A DNA stretch of 64,000 nucleotides. Origin: Zygaena filipendulae. Its lineage: Eukaryota; Arthropoda; Insecta; Lepidoptera; Zygaenidae. Of the stretch, positions 1-11,087 are shown piece by piece. The position numbers were made by a program, and so were the translations under genes. Positions within the stretch are counted from its first letter, which is position 1. The number at the start of each line of letters is the position of its first letter. Below the pieces are notes generated by a model. It was not told where the DNA came from. It did no database searches and worked only from the letters and a program-made list of their open reading frames with translations. The DNA is taken from positions 682,001-746,000 of the forward strand of contig OU015665.1 in assembly GCA_907165275.2 (NCBI GenBank). The letters run 5' to 3'.

Positions 1-120
1 ACTATAAGAGAGTATAATTAAATGTATAAGTGTATGTTAGGGAATGTGTTTGTTATTGTGAATTTGTGTTATCGCGTGGTGGACTTGTGTGTGTGTGCGT
101 GTGTGTGGGTGTGTGTGTAG

Positions 121-257
121 CACTAGACGTATCCGATAAGAAAGGATTTTCGAAAATTCAACCCCTATGGGGGTGAAAAGGGGTTTCAAAGTTTGTATGG
201 AGCAATTCCGCGGGAACTTCGAAATTATCGCGGTTGAAACCGCACGGGACAGCTAGT
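121..257 (+). mobile_element. Helitron-like element, 3' end, subfamily with CAACCCCTATGGGGGTG core
   Basis: The copy ends in a GC-rich stem followed by CAGCTAG(T), the layout expected of a Helitron 3' terminus (hairpin, then CTRRT). Upstream it carries a CCCCTATGGGGG palindrome and GGGGTTTCAAAGTTTGTATG, shared in reverse orientation only with the copy at 53813-54050, so these two form a subfamily. The 5' end is not clear. No coding capacity is visible, so it would be non-autonomous. Confidence 0.6.
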
Positions 258-2150
258 GTAGTATAAAACGCATTTAGACTTCATATTTTATCCTCAATCA
301 AATAGCTATAAAAACATATGCAATTCCGACGTCAATATAATACATTATTATATATTACATTTTATTTATTTGAAGCGTCATCTCGGGTCAGCTGTCACTC
401 AGATCGAATAAATTTAACATAAAATTGAAATTACACAGAATTCGATATGGCCATATATTTCAGAATTCTCGCTTAGATATGGTCGATGTATCATGTGAAT
501 TGGCTTTCTAAATGCCTATCTCTTTATGATAACGGGCGCGTATTCAAATGTTAAATTTATTTGACTATTGGCTCAAACAAGATCTGATACTTAAATTAAG
601 TATGGTGCTTTGTACATACACTGTTCAACTAGTTATTTTTCTTGTCTGTTCACGCTAATCTAATGAACGGATTTTTTACGCTTTTCACGAGTTGATTGTG
701 TATTGCTTTTGAATGAAATACTTAATAATAATAAGTAGGTAGGTATATAAAAATGAGATGTCGGAAAAAGTCACATCTTTCATTAATAAAAGGCGTTATA
801 GGTAACAAACATCTAAACGCTTCACAAATTTTATCACATTGGTGAATGTAGGTACATATTTTGCAAATACATACCTATAGCAAACTAAGGTTTAGATATG
901 AAATTGCGTCTTTTAATACCTTACTTAAACTCTTAGATGAACATTTTTTTTTACGAAATTTGGCTCCTATGTGTAGCAATCTCAATGCATTTGTAGAGCA
1001 ATTCTTGGTAGGTATTGTAATATTTGAATCGTTTCGGCAAGTTTTTATAACTAGTTGTAGTAAATTACTTTTAGCTAGTCGTGACGTCAGAATCGAGGGC
1101 ACCTTTAAATCCACTAAAGCCGGCTTAGTGGGTATTACATATATCGTGTAAATAGATCATCCAGTGTGAAGTTTAGTATCTTTACTCGAGTAAATATTGT
1201 GGTCAAGGATGAACGAAACACACACAGCACGTACAAAGACGTTGAATGCGGTCTGTCTGCGAGAGGCGGGAACCTTGCTCCATGGCTCGCAGTTTTTTTT
1301 TTATTGCACAATACTCGTAAAATTGTGCCTCTGTGAGAATATTAATAGACCCAGAGTTACCTGTTAATTTAGAGATCTAGAGATATTGAGTCGGCGAACG
1401 CTTTTATAGGAACCATTAAATGGTTATTAAAGTCGTGTGTTACTTCTTCAGCATTAATTTCTAATTACTGTCGTATGGATAAGTAGAAAAGCACGTTTGT
1501 TCGCTCAGGTTCTAGGTATATACCTATTATTAAGTACTTAACTATAAAATACTAGCGAGCCCTCATCTTTTTTAACCGACTTCCAAAAAGGAAGAGGTTA
1601 TGCATTCGATTGTATGTATGTTTTCAATTTACAAGTTGAATTAAAAAAAAAAACCTATGGCATACGTTGTTCAATATTTGCAAAGAAGAGCACAAATATC
1701 GATTTCCATAACTTTGACGAAAACACGTTTTTTTCCGTTTTGGGGTAGATTTTTCCGAAATCCTTTAAAATAATTATCATAATAGGTACCTACAATTACT
1801 TATTTATTTATTTATCATCATCAGCACAGTAGGTATAAATGTAATAAGACGCGACACTTGTGCAATAAGTAAAATTAAGTTTTTGAGTAATTGCGCCAGC
1901 ATCGATTTGCTATGATTATTGTTACTGATGCAACGCAGTGTTGCCCTACGGCGAAAATGCTTCACCATAAGTGCTGGTAATCTCTGAGAAATGGTAACAT
2001 TGCGTTTGCGGTGGATGGTAACATGTACCTACTCGTATATTCGGACTTTCTAATGGGTTTTCGGCTTAGAAAATAATATACGATCAGTGATTAGTTTGGT
2101 GACTTGAGGTATCTCGTCGTACTTGCTTCCAATTTATCTAATACTGATTT
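258..2150. other. Non-coding, AT-rich stretch upstream of the first gene
   Basis: No exon-like reading frame with flanking splice sites was found. Short frames here (for example 861-1151) have no family resemblance and AT-rich composition. One dispersed repeat lies at 1572-1625. The rest is unassigned. Confidence 0.5.
1572..1625 (+). repeat. Dispersed ACCGACTTCC repeat, copy 1
   Basis: A roughly 55-bp motif beginning AACCGACTTCCAAAAAGGA and running through GAGGTT, CATTCG.TTGTATG and T-rich sequence. Related copies lie at 18527, 22987 and 57119 in this window, all on the plus strand. I recognise it as a very common repeat in lepidopteran DNA; which mobile family it belongs to is not evident. 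Confidence 0.7.
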
Positions 2151-2300
2151 ATCCCCACGGCTTCACTCACGTTAATTTTGAAGTTCCCGTAGGAATTCCG
2201 AGATAAAAAGTACCCTGTGTCACTCAGGAACACTAAACCTATAAATGAAATATTTTTTAAAATCGGTCAAGTAGTTTTTGAGTTTATAAGTTCACAAACC
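2151..2300 (-). mobile_element. Helitron-like fragment, degenerate
   Basis: Minus-strand copy recognised by CCCCACGGCTTCACTCACG, GAAGTTCCCGTAGGAATTCC and GATAAAAAGTACCCTGTGT. The terminal ACTAG is lost. Tracts such as CAGACAAACAGACA at 2518-2530 suggest an older copy that once extended further right. Confidence 0.55.
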
Positions 2301-2926
2301 ACCATATGCAAAACATCGAATCTTTTCTCTTTTTCATAGTAAAGAAGTATAGATATGATAGAATAGTTGATGCCCGCGGTTTTACACGTGTGTGTTTAGT
2401 AGGTAATTCTCTTGTCAACTCTATATTGTAGTGAGATAAGTATTCTGAAATCAAAACACAAGTTACACACATCCCGTTTGATTTAGACCCATTTTACGTG
2501 GTATACGTTGAAACATACAGACAAACAGACAAAGACATAAAAATCCAAATCTCATGTTATTGCTTTCTGTTTTCGATTTGCGACCGCTCCATTCATTCTG
2601 AGATGCTTGTTTTAAGTAAAAGTTAAAATGACCTCGATCAGTTTTAACATCTTAACTAGATATGCGAGCCCGCCGCGTTAACTAACGGAGTTAAATATAA
2701 AATAGGTAACTGCAGATAAGGTTCAACCATTGTTACCTTATTGTTGTCGCGTGGGTAAACTGCTGTGGGATCTTTGTAGTGTATGGTTTCGGACAAAGAC
2801 CTATTAAGCTCGTATAAAATATGGAACGAAGGCAATAACAGTACTTCTAATATAGTAAAATGAGAATAGCAGATATCTATAACATAACGTATATTTGTGA
2901 TATATTACCCATGTTATACGAAGCGA

Positions 2927-3380
2927 AGACGATAATACGACAGTAAATGAAAACACCGGCAGTACATAATTATATATTGGAGTTTAATGAAATTATCAAA
3001 TAAGTTCTAATATTGAAAGAGAAAAATAAAAAAATTCTAACAAATTAAATAGGACAAAAATTGAAAAAGAAAAAAAAACAGATCACCATTTGTTAATATT
3101 GGTTTACTAACTCGTGATAAGAGCGGCAACAGCGCGCGCGCGTGGTGTCCTCTGATTGGCGCCGTGCACGCTGACAGTCGCTGCGAGCTGGCAACGTGGC
3201 GTATTTTTACAATACGGAGGTTGTTTATTTATTTATTTTTCGGGAAATTTACCTATCCGTGATAATTTAATTTCGATTTCGTGCACAATTTCGATATTAG
3301 GGATTATTTGATGGTTTCCTTATACTCTTTTATATTAGTACCTACTGCCGGTGTTTTCATTTACTGTCGTATTGTCGTCT
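2927..3380. mobile_element. MITE-like element with 38-bp terminal inverted repeats
   Basis: The left arm (2927-2964) starts AGACGATAATACGACAGTAA and includes AAAACACCGGCAGTA; the right arm (3343-3380) is its reverse complement with one visible mismatch. The interior holds an A-rich tract and a GC-rich block (3125-3200) with CG-alternating sequence and an ATTGG motif. No transposase frame is present. No convincing target duplication was found. The GC-rich core could alternatively be a promoter island that happens to lie between the repeats. Confidence 0.6.
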
Positions 3381-4623
3381 CCACCAGTTATATTTCTATG
3401 TGGAATTTGGTCATGCATTAATAATTTCACACTTTGCCACTAAAGTGTCACATTGCTAAAAAGTTGGCTGGTATAGAGAAAGCTTTAAGCATTAAACTCG
3501 TCTTATGCACGATTTTTTAGTAGTCTTTTAAATAAAAGGCTACTTAGAGTAATAATAAATGATGTGAATTCTGCAATAATATATATAACCTCTATGGGGC
3601 CAACACGTCGCCATAAAAGCGTCGCCCACGCATATCGCACGGATGTAAATAATTCAAAGCCTTTCTACTTAGCGACATACCTACGTACACTCGCATTATT
3701 ATGGTTGCGAAGCAATAAATTTGTCGCCTTTAATAGAGACAACATAGTTTTCTTCCTTTTTGTTTATTTATACACTATATTTAATTTTAAACGAGGATCA
3801 TCTTCGAATTATTAATATTTTTTGTCTTTATGTGAGTAACTAATAAAAGTACAAATAGAGAGAAAAACTTAGATATATATAATATATACTTAGACTGAGA
3901 AAATCCTAACCGAAACGAGTGAAATTATTATATTGTTTATAACCATGGTTTTTTTGGAGAAAAAGAATAGAAACATATAGAAATTACAGCAACAGTTGCG
4001 CAGAGTTGTCGCGACAAAAAAATATCAAAAAAAAATAATAACATACTTCAGCTTAGTTATCAGTGATATTTTAAAATGATCGAGGCTTGGTTCTCCCTTT
4101 CTGACTAATTCTGTATACAACGAAGGTTACAATCTGTGACAATAATGGGTGCTCATGCGCAGCTGTTGTTGTCGGTTCTATGCTCACAAAGTCCATGTCA
4201 CGGCTGCTGCACAAACATTTGTTCACATTAATGGCATGCTATATTATTATATTATCTATATCTAAACGTAGGAGAAAGATAATCCATCGATAAGATGGTA
4301 TACAATGTTAGCCGGAAAAGGGGTGCCGGGTCCCGACTACTTTACAAGCATCTATAGTAAGTATATCCGATGATTTTGCTAACAGTGCTAAGGCATATTC
4401 GAAGAAAAATAAAAAATAAATTTATTTTACAACATTTACACACCTAACCATAAAATTTTAAATATTTACGGTTGCCAAAAAAGTCTCTTATAAATGTAAT
4501 CTGTATCTATTTAATTCCCTTGAATATTTTTTTTTAATCTACAATACGCTGTTTACGTTGCCGTTGTAATAAACATTACTGAACGTAACTGACGTTTCAA
4601 AGGTAACCCCTATATATAATATA
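3381..4623. other. Non-coding, AT-rich, unassigned
   Basis: No convincing exon. The frame at 3564-3815 is AT-rich and resembles nothing recognised. Poly-A and TA-rich tracts occur, and the segment ends in a TA-rich run that is the target of the next transposon. Confidence 0.4.
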
Positions 4624-5114
4624 AGTGTGAGTCTGGATAAAGTGTACAAATGAAAATGAGGGATACTATGTTCAATTTTATCGACGAAAAAAATAATAAA
4701 AAAATTAAAAAAATTTTTTTGAATTTTTGACGATTTTTTTTAAATTTTGGTTCGCGTTAGGGTTCCCCTCGTAAACAAAACACTATAACTTTTAAAATAA
4801 ACGGTAGATTGTCAAGATAAAAACTGAATTATGATCAGAGCTTATGGGGCGTCTTAATAAAATCAAAATTTTTAATCAAAATTATTTACAATTCAAAATA
4901 ATGGCGTTTATTTAACAAACAAAAGTATTTTTTTGCACAGTTTTTTCAGTAATTTTAAAATTGCTTAATAAAATGTGGTATTAACATACATTTTTTAAGG
5001 CTTACAATTATTCTACATCATACTAGCTTTCAAATGGTAAAAATTTTACGTTTATAACTTAATCACAACATTTTTTATCAGCTGTCAAAAAAGGATCTCC
5101 AAAAGTGGTATTTA
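4624..5114 (+). repeat. Left long terminal inverted repeat of the Tc1/mariner-type transposon
   Basis: Matches the reverse complement of 6722-7212. Near-perfect through CTTAATCACAACATTTTTTA at about 5060-5079, then weaker to about 5114. Differences are mainly in A/T homopolymer lengths around 4690-4745. Confidence 0.9.
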
Positions 5115-5200
5115 TCATTTATTGTGGATATTTTTTTGGAGGCGAAACAAAATACTTTTATTATTTATTTTTAATAATCAATTGGTTACTTATTGGTTAG

Positions 5201-6307
5201 TTATTGCATTAAATGCTCAAAATGTCCACCTCTTGTTTGCAGACACATAGTAGCGCGAAGAACGATTTGTTGTGTCGCTCTTCTTATCATCTCGCGATCA
5301 TTTTTTAAATCATGTGCACAATTAATTATGCGATCTTGTAAATCGGCTTCACTGTTGATTGGGGAATTGTAGACGCGTTGTTTCATTGTACCCCATAAAA
5401 AGTAGTCGAGGGGCGTCATATCAGGTGAACGCGCAGGCCACCCCACAGGTCCTTGCCGGCCAATCCAATGGTTCGGATAAATTTCATTTAAAAATGATCT
5501 TACATTACTTGCATAATGAGCAGGACATCCATCCATTTGTAGGTACATTCTTCGGCGCAAAGCCAGTGGGACATCTGCCAGCAATTCAGGTAGTTCTTCG
5601 CGTAAAAGCGTTAAAAACCTTTCACCAGTTAATGTTCCCGGCAGTATTATTGGTCCAAGCAAAATGTCGTCAATGAGACCAGCCCAAACATTTACTGAAT
5701 ATCTCACTTGGAACGTTGAAGATCTTTTCAACTTTGGGTTTTCACCTTTAGGGCACCACTTATGCAAATTTCTGCAGTTGGTTATACCATCCCTTGTAAA
5801 TGTTGACTCGTCCATCCATAAAATTTTTTTTGGAAAGTTTGGGTTTTGTCTAGTTTTTGACAGAATCCATGTTGACATAACGCATCTTGGACGGCAGTCT
5901 ACCTCTTCATGTAAGTGCTGCACCCTCTGATAATGATAAGGATGCAGACCTTCTTTTTTTAAAATACGCCACGCTGATTTTTGCGATATTCCATGTCTCA
6001 AAGCTAGACGTCTGGTGCTAATGGTTGGATCAGCAAACAAATCCCTCAGTACTGCTTGTTCGACAGACACATCAATAATCACTTCAGACTCGCGGCGGTC
6101 TCTGGCATTTGATCCAAGTCTAACAATACATAATCTTCGGTGGACTTCTTGGAAGTTCCGAGCAGATGGCACCGGTCGCCTGTTAGGAAACGCAGCTACG
6201 TAAGCAGTGTGAGCGGCTCTGGCTCTACCTCGTGCCATTCCATAATAAAACTCAATATCAGCGATGTGTGCCGGCGGGAATTCAGTTAAACGCGGCATTA
6301 TCTCCAA
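5201..6307 (-). CDS. IS630/Tc1/mariner-family transposase
   Basis: A single-exon frame of 368 codons with no stop or frameshift. The N-terminal ~60 residues (PRLTEFPPAHIADIEF onward, with YVAAFPNRRPVPS) look like the helix-turn-helix found in many insect transposon proteins of the DUF4817 type. A second HTH follows (RRLALRHGISQKSAWRILKK, about 98-117). The catalytic core shows WMDESTF (first Asp, about residue 170), QMDGCPAHYA (second Asp) and SPDMTPLDYFLWG (third Asp), with 36 residues between the second and third Asp by my count. It would catalyse cut-and-paste transposition of its own element. A second in-frame Met lies three codons in (MPRLTEF), so the start is ambiguous. The intact frame suggests recent activity. 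Confidence 0.92.
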   Translation of the reverse strand: MEIMPRLTEFPPAHIADIEFYYGMARGRARAAHTAYVAAFPNRRPVPSARNFQEVHRRLCIVRLGSNARDRRESEVIIDVSVEQAVLRDLFADPTISTRRLALRHGISQKSAWRILKKEGLHPYHYQRVQHLHEEVDCRPRCVMSTWILSKTRQNPNFPKKILWMDESTFTRDGITNCRNLHKWCPKGENPKLKRSSTFQVRYSVNVWAGLIDDILLGPIILPGTLTGERFLTLLREELPELLADVPLALRRRMYLQMDGCPAHYASNVRSFLNEIYPNHWIGRQGPVGWPARSPDMTPLDYFLWGTMKQRVYNSPINSEADLQDRIINCAHDLKNDREMIRRATQQIVLRATMCLQTRGGHFEHLMQ

Positions 6308-6407
6308 AACACTAGAGAATGAACTAGAGAAGTTGGTTAACGAGAGTAATGACGAAACGTGTAGCAGCGGCGAGTAATTCGGAGCGACTGTCTTTGTTTG
6401 TCTCTTC

Positions 6408-6617
6408 CAGTGTTGCCGTCTCAGTTGGTATTAAAGTAGCTAAATCTGTCGTAAAAGTTGCCAGTTTATGTAATTTTGTGCTGAAATGTAGCTAAATGTA
6501 TGGAGCATTAAGTAATAATAAGTAGCTAAAATGTATGAAACCATGATCAATTCAAGTAGCTAAATACGTTCAAAATCCGCTAGATCTAGCTACAAAGTAG
6601 CTAAAACGGCAACACTG
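6408..6617. mobile_element. hAT-like MITE nested in the Tc1/mariner-type transposon
   Basis: A 210-bp insertion begins CAGTGTTGCCGT and ends ACGGCAACACTG (12-bp perfect inverted repeats). It is flanked on both sides by the 8-bp sequence GTCTCTTC (6400-6407 and 6618-6625), a perfect target duplication of the length typical for hAT elements. Five AGTAGCTAAA-like repeats are spaced through the interior. It has no coding capacity, so it must have been moved in trans. Confidence 0.9.
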
Positions 6618-6721
6618 GTCTCTTCCCGTACCCCTAAACTTAAGCCCACGTGCAGTTACAAAACTTTTTTACCTGAAATGCAATAAAATGTACCCTAAAC
6701 ATTCACCGCGCCTTTGTTCAT

Positions 6722-7212
6722 TAAATACCATACTTTGAAGGCCTTCTTTGACACTTCATAAAAAATGTTGTGATTAAGTTATAAACGTAAAATTTTTACC
6801 ATTTGAAAGCTAGTATGATGTAGAATAATTGTAAGCCTTAAAAAATGTATGTTAATACCACATTTTATTAAGCAATTTTAAAATTACTGAAAAAACTGTG
6901 CAAAAAAATACTTTTGTTTGTTAAATAAACGCCATTATTTTGAATTGTAAATAATTTTGATTAAAAATTTTGATTTTATTAAGACGCCCCATAAGCTCTG
7001 ATCATAATTCAGTTTTTATCTTGACAATCTACCGTTTATTTTAAAAGTTATAGTGTTTTGTTTACGAGGGGAACCCTAACGCGAACCAAAATTTTAAAAA
7101 AATCGTCAAAAATTCGAAATTTTTTTTTTAATTTTTTTATTATTTTTTTCGTCGATAAAATTGAACATAGTATCCCTCATTTTCATTTGTACACTTTATC
7201 CAGACTCACACT
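6722..7212 (-). repeat. Right long terminal inverted repeat of the Tc1/mariner-type transposon
   Basis: Reverse complement of 4624-5114. The outer end reads CAGACTCACACT followed by G and TA. It lies upstream of the transposase start, so it may carry the transposase promoter (inference). Confidence 0.9.
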
Positions 7213-7987
7213 GTATAGTGTATATCTAAACTAACAAACTTTAGGCAGGTAGATAACTTAATACTGGTATATTTAGATAAAAAGTAAAAACACATCTTTC
7301 AATTAGGTATATTAAATTTTAGTGTTATAAACCTCAAAAGTTATTAACAATCTAAATCCAAACCCAACCCAAACTTATAATATCATTGTTAACACCTAAT
7401 TAAAATTAGGTTAATAGTAGATAATATTAGTAGAAAATTGTTGTGGCCTGGTATTTTAGAATTATTTTGTTTAACCAAGGTCTGACCTGACCTTAAAGTA
7501 TAAATAATATAATTAGAAGTACACCTAGTTACCTACTCACAACTAGCGCATCCTTACTTTATAACTTAATTGCGGAACCAATTATAAATAACACTTAATT
7601 AGAAACTTTTAAACTCGAATTACTTTAGTTTTAACTGCAATTTTTGGTATTTTAAATATTTTTTACTAGTTCGGTAATTGATCATGGCGAGGCATTCTTT
7701 CTCACATACCAGTTTGTTAATTATATCTAAATTATTTTCATATTTTTATTCACATTTGGCAGTTTATATTTATTGATTCTGCACGACGCGGTGACGCCTT
7801 GTTAATTCTGATTTATAATTTAATTATTTCCCCACATTATTTACGGGCCGTAGAGTTTTTTTATAATCATAATTAATATTGTAGTTTACTCACAGGCTCA
7901 AGAAGAAAATATCTAGGGTCAGAAAACTTTGAAATCTCATCAAAATCTTTGCGTTAAAGTAATGATTTTCACTAATGTAATTATACA
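7213..7987. other. Non-coding, AT-rich, unassigned
   Basis: No gene, RNA gene or recognisable repeat boundary seen. Long AT-rich runs only. Confidence 0.4.
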
Positions 7988-8045
7988 CTGTTCCCTGCGG
8001 CTTCACTCGCGTTAATTTGGGAGTTCCCGCGGGAATTCCGTACAA
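7988..8045 (-). mobile_element. Helitron-like fragment
   Basis: Carries CCCTGCGGCTTCACTCGCG and GGAGTTCCCGCGGGAATTCC, the minus-strand form of the Helitron 3' region. The terminal ACTAG has decayed and the 5' part is missing. Confidence 0.55.
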
Positions 8046-8178
8046 AGATTTACCAAAAAGAAAAAACACCGAGCAAAGCTTGGTAATTCAGGTTCTATGT
8101 GTATTAATTCTAGGTACCTAAATCAAAGAATTCGTGAAGGAATCTCAAAATTGAAACGTAGGTATTTTGTGCAATGTT

Positions 8179-8426
8179 AATGGGCTTGTCAACCAAATTT
8201 TAGATTTTAGTCCGTCTTATAGATTATAAAAAATATTGGACAGGTATTTTTTGTGAATGTTGCGTGACATCACGCCGTGCTGCAGTTTATAGAACGTTGT
8301 CACGTCACGTGACACTTTTTTTATTATACGTAAAAATTCAAAAACACGTGTACAATATTTTTTATTAATCTACAAGACGGCCTAAATAGATTTTTGAGTT
8401 TCATACCCCGGAAATAAGCCTATTTA
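8179..8426. repeat. Foldback repeat, GACGGAC-arm family, copy 1
   Basis: Left arm includes TAGTCCGTCTTATAGATTAT and AATATTGGACAGG; right arm includes ACACGTGTACAATATTTTTT and AATCTACAAGACGGCC, roughly inverted. The central part contains TGCGTGACATCACG and CACGTCACGTGAC. Related copies lie at 13164-13500 and 51065-51391. No coding capacity, so probably a MITE. Confidence 0.6.
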
Positions 8427-8739
8427 ATATTATGACAATTATTGGTCGAGTTTGAAGCCAAACAAACATCAAGCTGTCAACCGGAACAAATGGGGCGAGC
8501 AGGGACATAAAGGGATATAAAGTTACAGTAAGCAGATAACGAAACCTTGCATTGCTTATGACTAATGGCCGAAAAAGTACCTACTCTACAATCCTAACTT
8601 ATATTTAAATGTGAATTGAATGTTAGTTTGTTTATTATTATCGTACCTTTGTCCTTTCATTTCCCGAGGGACACGTATTAGTTATGATATTTTTAGTATT
8701 AGTTATGATATTTTTTTAATTATCATAACTAATAATAGG

Positions 8740-8934
8740 TTTTATTTATAAGTGTGAATATAATTTTGTTTGTTGCTTTGCTTTCTTGTTAGCGCCTTAG
8801 CTACTCAACCGAACTTCATGAAATTTTGCATACATATTGTTAGGGGTTCAAAAAGGATCATAGGGTATTCTTATCTTGGAATTCCCTCGAGAACTCCGAA
8901 ATTAACACGGGTGAAACCGCAAGGAACACCTAGT
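8740..8934 (+). mobile_element. Helitron-like element
   Basis: Shows AACCGAACTTCATGAAATTT, TCATAGGGTATTCTTATC, ACTCCGAAATTAACACGG, a decayed hairpin and the end ACACCTAG(T). The 5' TC terminus is unclear. Confidence 0.7.
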
Positions 8935-8995
8935 AGTGCTATATATTTGTTATATAGTGACATCCACAGTTAACGAGAAGACATCTTATACATCA

Positions 8996-9230
8996 GGGCC
9001 CTTATTCACTATGACCAGCAACATGTCTTGCCCATAACGCGTATCCAAAAAACGCATTCCCAAACGTTCTAGATGCAAAAATATTAGAAATTATTTTTTT
9101 GTATGCCCTAAGAAACGTTGTAGATAAATGTATTTTGTAGGAGTTAAACTTCTTTGGTTATGAGGGAAAGAAAATTTTTGTGGCGCGTTATCTTAACGCG
9201 GCGTGTTATGGTCATACTCAATAAGGGCCC
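8996..9230. mobile_element. MITE with GGGCCCTTATT inverted ends
   Basis: The left end GGGCCCTTATTCACTATGAC is matched by the reverse complement of the right end, differing at two positions in about 22. The interior has sub-terminal AACGCG motifs on both sides. 235 bp, no coding capacity. Target duplication not evident. Confidence 0.7.
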
Positions 9231-9715
9231 AAGGCTTATTGAGTGACGTTGAATTGTATACATTGGCACCATAAATATCAAAATGTGAATGCAGTAAGTA
9301 ACAATAAGACAAGTATAGTTAAATATGACAAAAAGCTCACTCTCGCAAGTTTCATAACCAAACACACCACAACCCACCGACCGCTCTTGGCGTACATTTG
9401 CATAAATGACTTAATATTCCCAACAGTTATATTATTGAAGCAACACCTATACTTAAGGCTATGCATACGAGTGTCGAGTACCTCCACAAATACCGCCGAC
9501 TCACTGCTCATAATGGAACCCATCGTCATTTAAATATAGCTTCTTCATTGTTTTTGCCAACATTCTTCCCATCGGTTTTATACTTTATTGGCAACTGTAA
9601 TAAAGTCGTTTGCGTCTTCCGCGTGCCTTTGAAGAAGGTATTTCGATGACAGTTTGTTTGTGGGCTCTCCAACGACTCTAGCGATAGCTGACTGAATCCG
9701 TAGGTATTTATTTTA

Positions 9716-9923
9716 TCTATACTGATAGATATTATAAAGAAGTGAACTTTGTGTTTGTGAGGTTGTAGGGCGTAATCTGTGGATCTACTGAACCGATTTT
9801 GAAAATTATCTTACCAATAAAAAACCCACGTTAGTTGTAAGTTGTAACCCGGCTATATTGTAACCCGGAATTTTCGCGGGAACTCCGAAATTACCGCGGG
9901 TGAAACCGCGGGAAACAACTAGT
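9716..9923 (+). mobile_element. Helitron-like element
   Basis: Starts near TCTATACTGATAGATATT, contains ACTGAACCGATTTTGAAAAT, CGCGGGAACTCCGAAATTAC and an intact hairpin CCGCGGGTGAAACCGCGG, and ends ACAACTAG(T). A second copy in the opposite orientation follows almost at once (9930). Confidence 0.75.
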
Positions 9924-9929
9924 TGTTTT

Positions 9930-10105
9930 ACGAGCTGATCCCAGCGGTTTCATCTACGTTAATTTCAAGGTTTCCACTGGAATTTCGGAATAGGAAGTAC
10001 CTACCCTATGTCCTACTCCGTTCTTACTTAATAACGTGTATGCAAAATTTCATGATGATCAATTGTACAAAAAAGACTCACATTCGCATTTATATTATAA
10101 TATTA
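9930..10105 (-). mobile_element. Helitron-like element, decayed
   Basis: Minus-strand copy: AGCGGTTTCATCTACGTTAA, CCTACCCTATGTCCTACTC and GTATGCAAAATTTCATGATG. Its hairpin has diverged. Tail to tail with the preceding copy. Confidence 0.6.
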
Positions 10106-10482
10106 AATTAAGATTATATTGACAGATCAATAGAAACTCCCTCGGTTACTACAACGTGGTTAACAGAGCATAATGTAAACAATACGTGCGTAGGTACTAG
10201 CTATGAGTGTGATATATAATAAATAAAAAGAAATTCATTCATCTGTCCATCAAACAGCTGGGAAGGAAACGTCTTTAAGCAGTTCCGAAGCGGAAGGGCA
10301 GGGCGGCTGGTGAGCCGTGAATAATTCCTTATTGTTCAGAATTATCGTTAAAGGGCTTCTGTTATATTGAAGGCGATGAGCGTTGAGCGTTTTAAAATAA
10401 ATAATAATAATAATAATCCACATCACAACACACAGATCTACTTGATCCCACAGTAAGCTATTATTAGCTTGTGTCGTGGAAA

Positions 10483-10668
10483 CCAAGCAAACATGGTATA
10501 TACTACATAGAATTCCTTATATATTATACTATAGATAAATAAACACACCCAGACTGGAAAATGGAACCCTGTGTTCATCACACAAAGTCCACCCCCACCG
10601 GGAATCGAACCCGGAACCCCTTGATTAGCGGGCAGGCATGGTGACCTCTGCGCCAAACGGGTCGTCTT
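10483..10668 (-). mobile_element. tRNA-derived SINE, copy 1
   Basis: On the minus strand the 5' end reads GTTTGGCGCAGAGGTCACC, an A-box-like sequence, followed by GGTTCCGGGTTCGATTCCCG, a B-box-like sequence. These are the internal RNA polymerase III promoter elements of a tRNA-related head. A non-tRNA body follows (GGACTTTGTGTGATGAACAC, CCAGTCTGGGTGTG). No tRNA cloverleaf or anticodon arm is intact, so it is not a tRNA gene. Confidence 0.75.
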
Positions 10669-10899
10669 AATATAAATAATATAATATAATCTTAATATAA
10701 ATATATAATCTTAATATAAATATAAATAATAATCAACACACCGATAAGTGATAACACCACACACACACACAGTTGTCATTTTATTTATGTAAGTAATATT
10801 TTATTACTTTAATTTTGCGATTTATTTTTGTTTACAGTAATTGCCTAACATGGTTCGAGATTACCTACGTATAGAATTAATATAACTTAAGTTTTCTCT

Positions 10900-11080
10900 T
10901 TTCGCTCACATCTGTAACGCCTCATGCGGCACCAGCGGAAGATCAGCGTCGGGCCCCCAACGGTTCCTGACTTATGCTGAGCTGGTTGCCTTTTCATTGC
11001 GACACGCTGTTTGTGTTTCTTTTTTGTTGTTGCATACTAACGGTTGTCGTATCGAATAAAGTTAATTTCATTTCATTTCT
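10900..11080 (+). mobile_element. Probable retroposon 3' end with ATTTC tail
   Basis: A GC-richer segment (CGGCACCAGCGGAAGATCAG, GCTGAGCTGGTTGCC) ends in AATAAAGTTAATTTCATTTC, that is, a polyadenylation-like motif and a short ATTTC repeat, the layout of a non-LTR retroposon 3' end. Family not recognised. Confidence 0.35.
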
Positions 11081-11087
11081 ATTACAA

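Larger units (their letters stand above)
4624..7212 (-). mobile_element. Tc1/mariner-type (IS630 superfamily) DNA transposon, apparently full length
   Basis: The element is about 2.59 kb. Both ends read AGTGTGAGTCTGGATAAAG inward, and the inverted repeats continue for about 490 bp with high identity by eye. One uninterrupted transposase gene lies between them on the minus strand. TA occurs immediately left of the left end and one base outside the right end, consistent with TA target duplication, though the exact terminal base (C in canonical CAGT ends) differs between the two sides. A MITE has inserted at 6408-6617, between the transposase start and the right repeat. Such long inverted repeats are not typical of classic mariner. 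Confidence 0.9.

Noticed and set aside
5359..5930. Plus-strand frames inside the transposon
   Set aside because: Antisense shadows of the transposase.
10590..10668. Possible tRNA gene (A and B boxes on the minus strand)
   Set aside because: No intact anticodon arm or acceptor stem, and the same body recurs at 11088 and 12745, so it is a tRNA-derived SINE.
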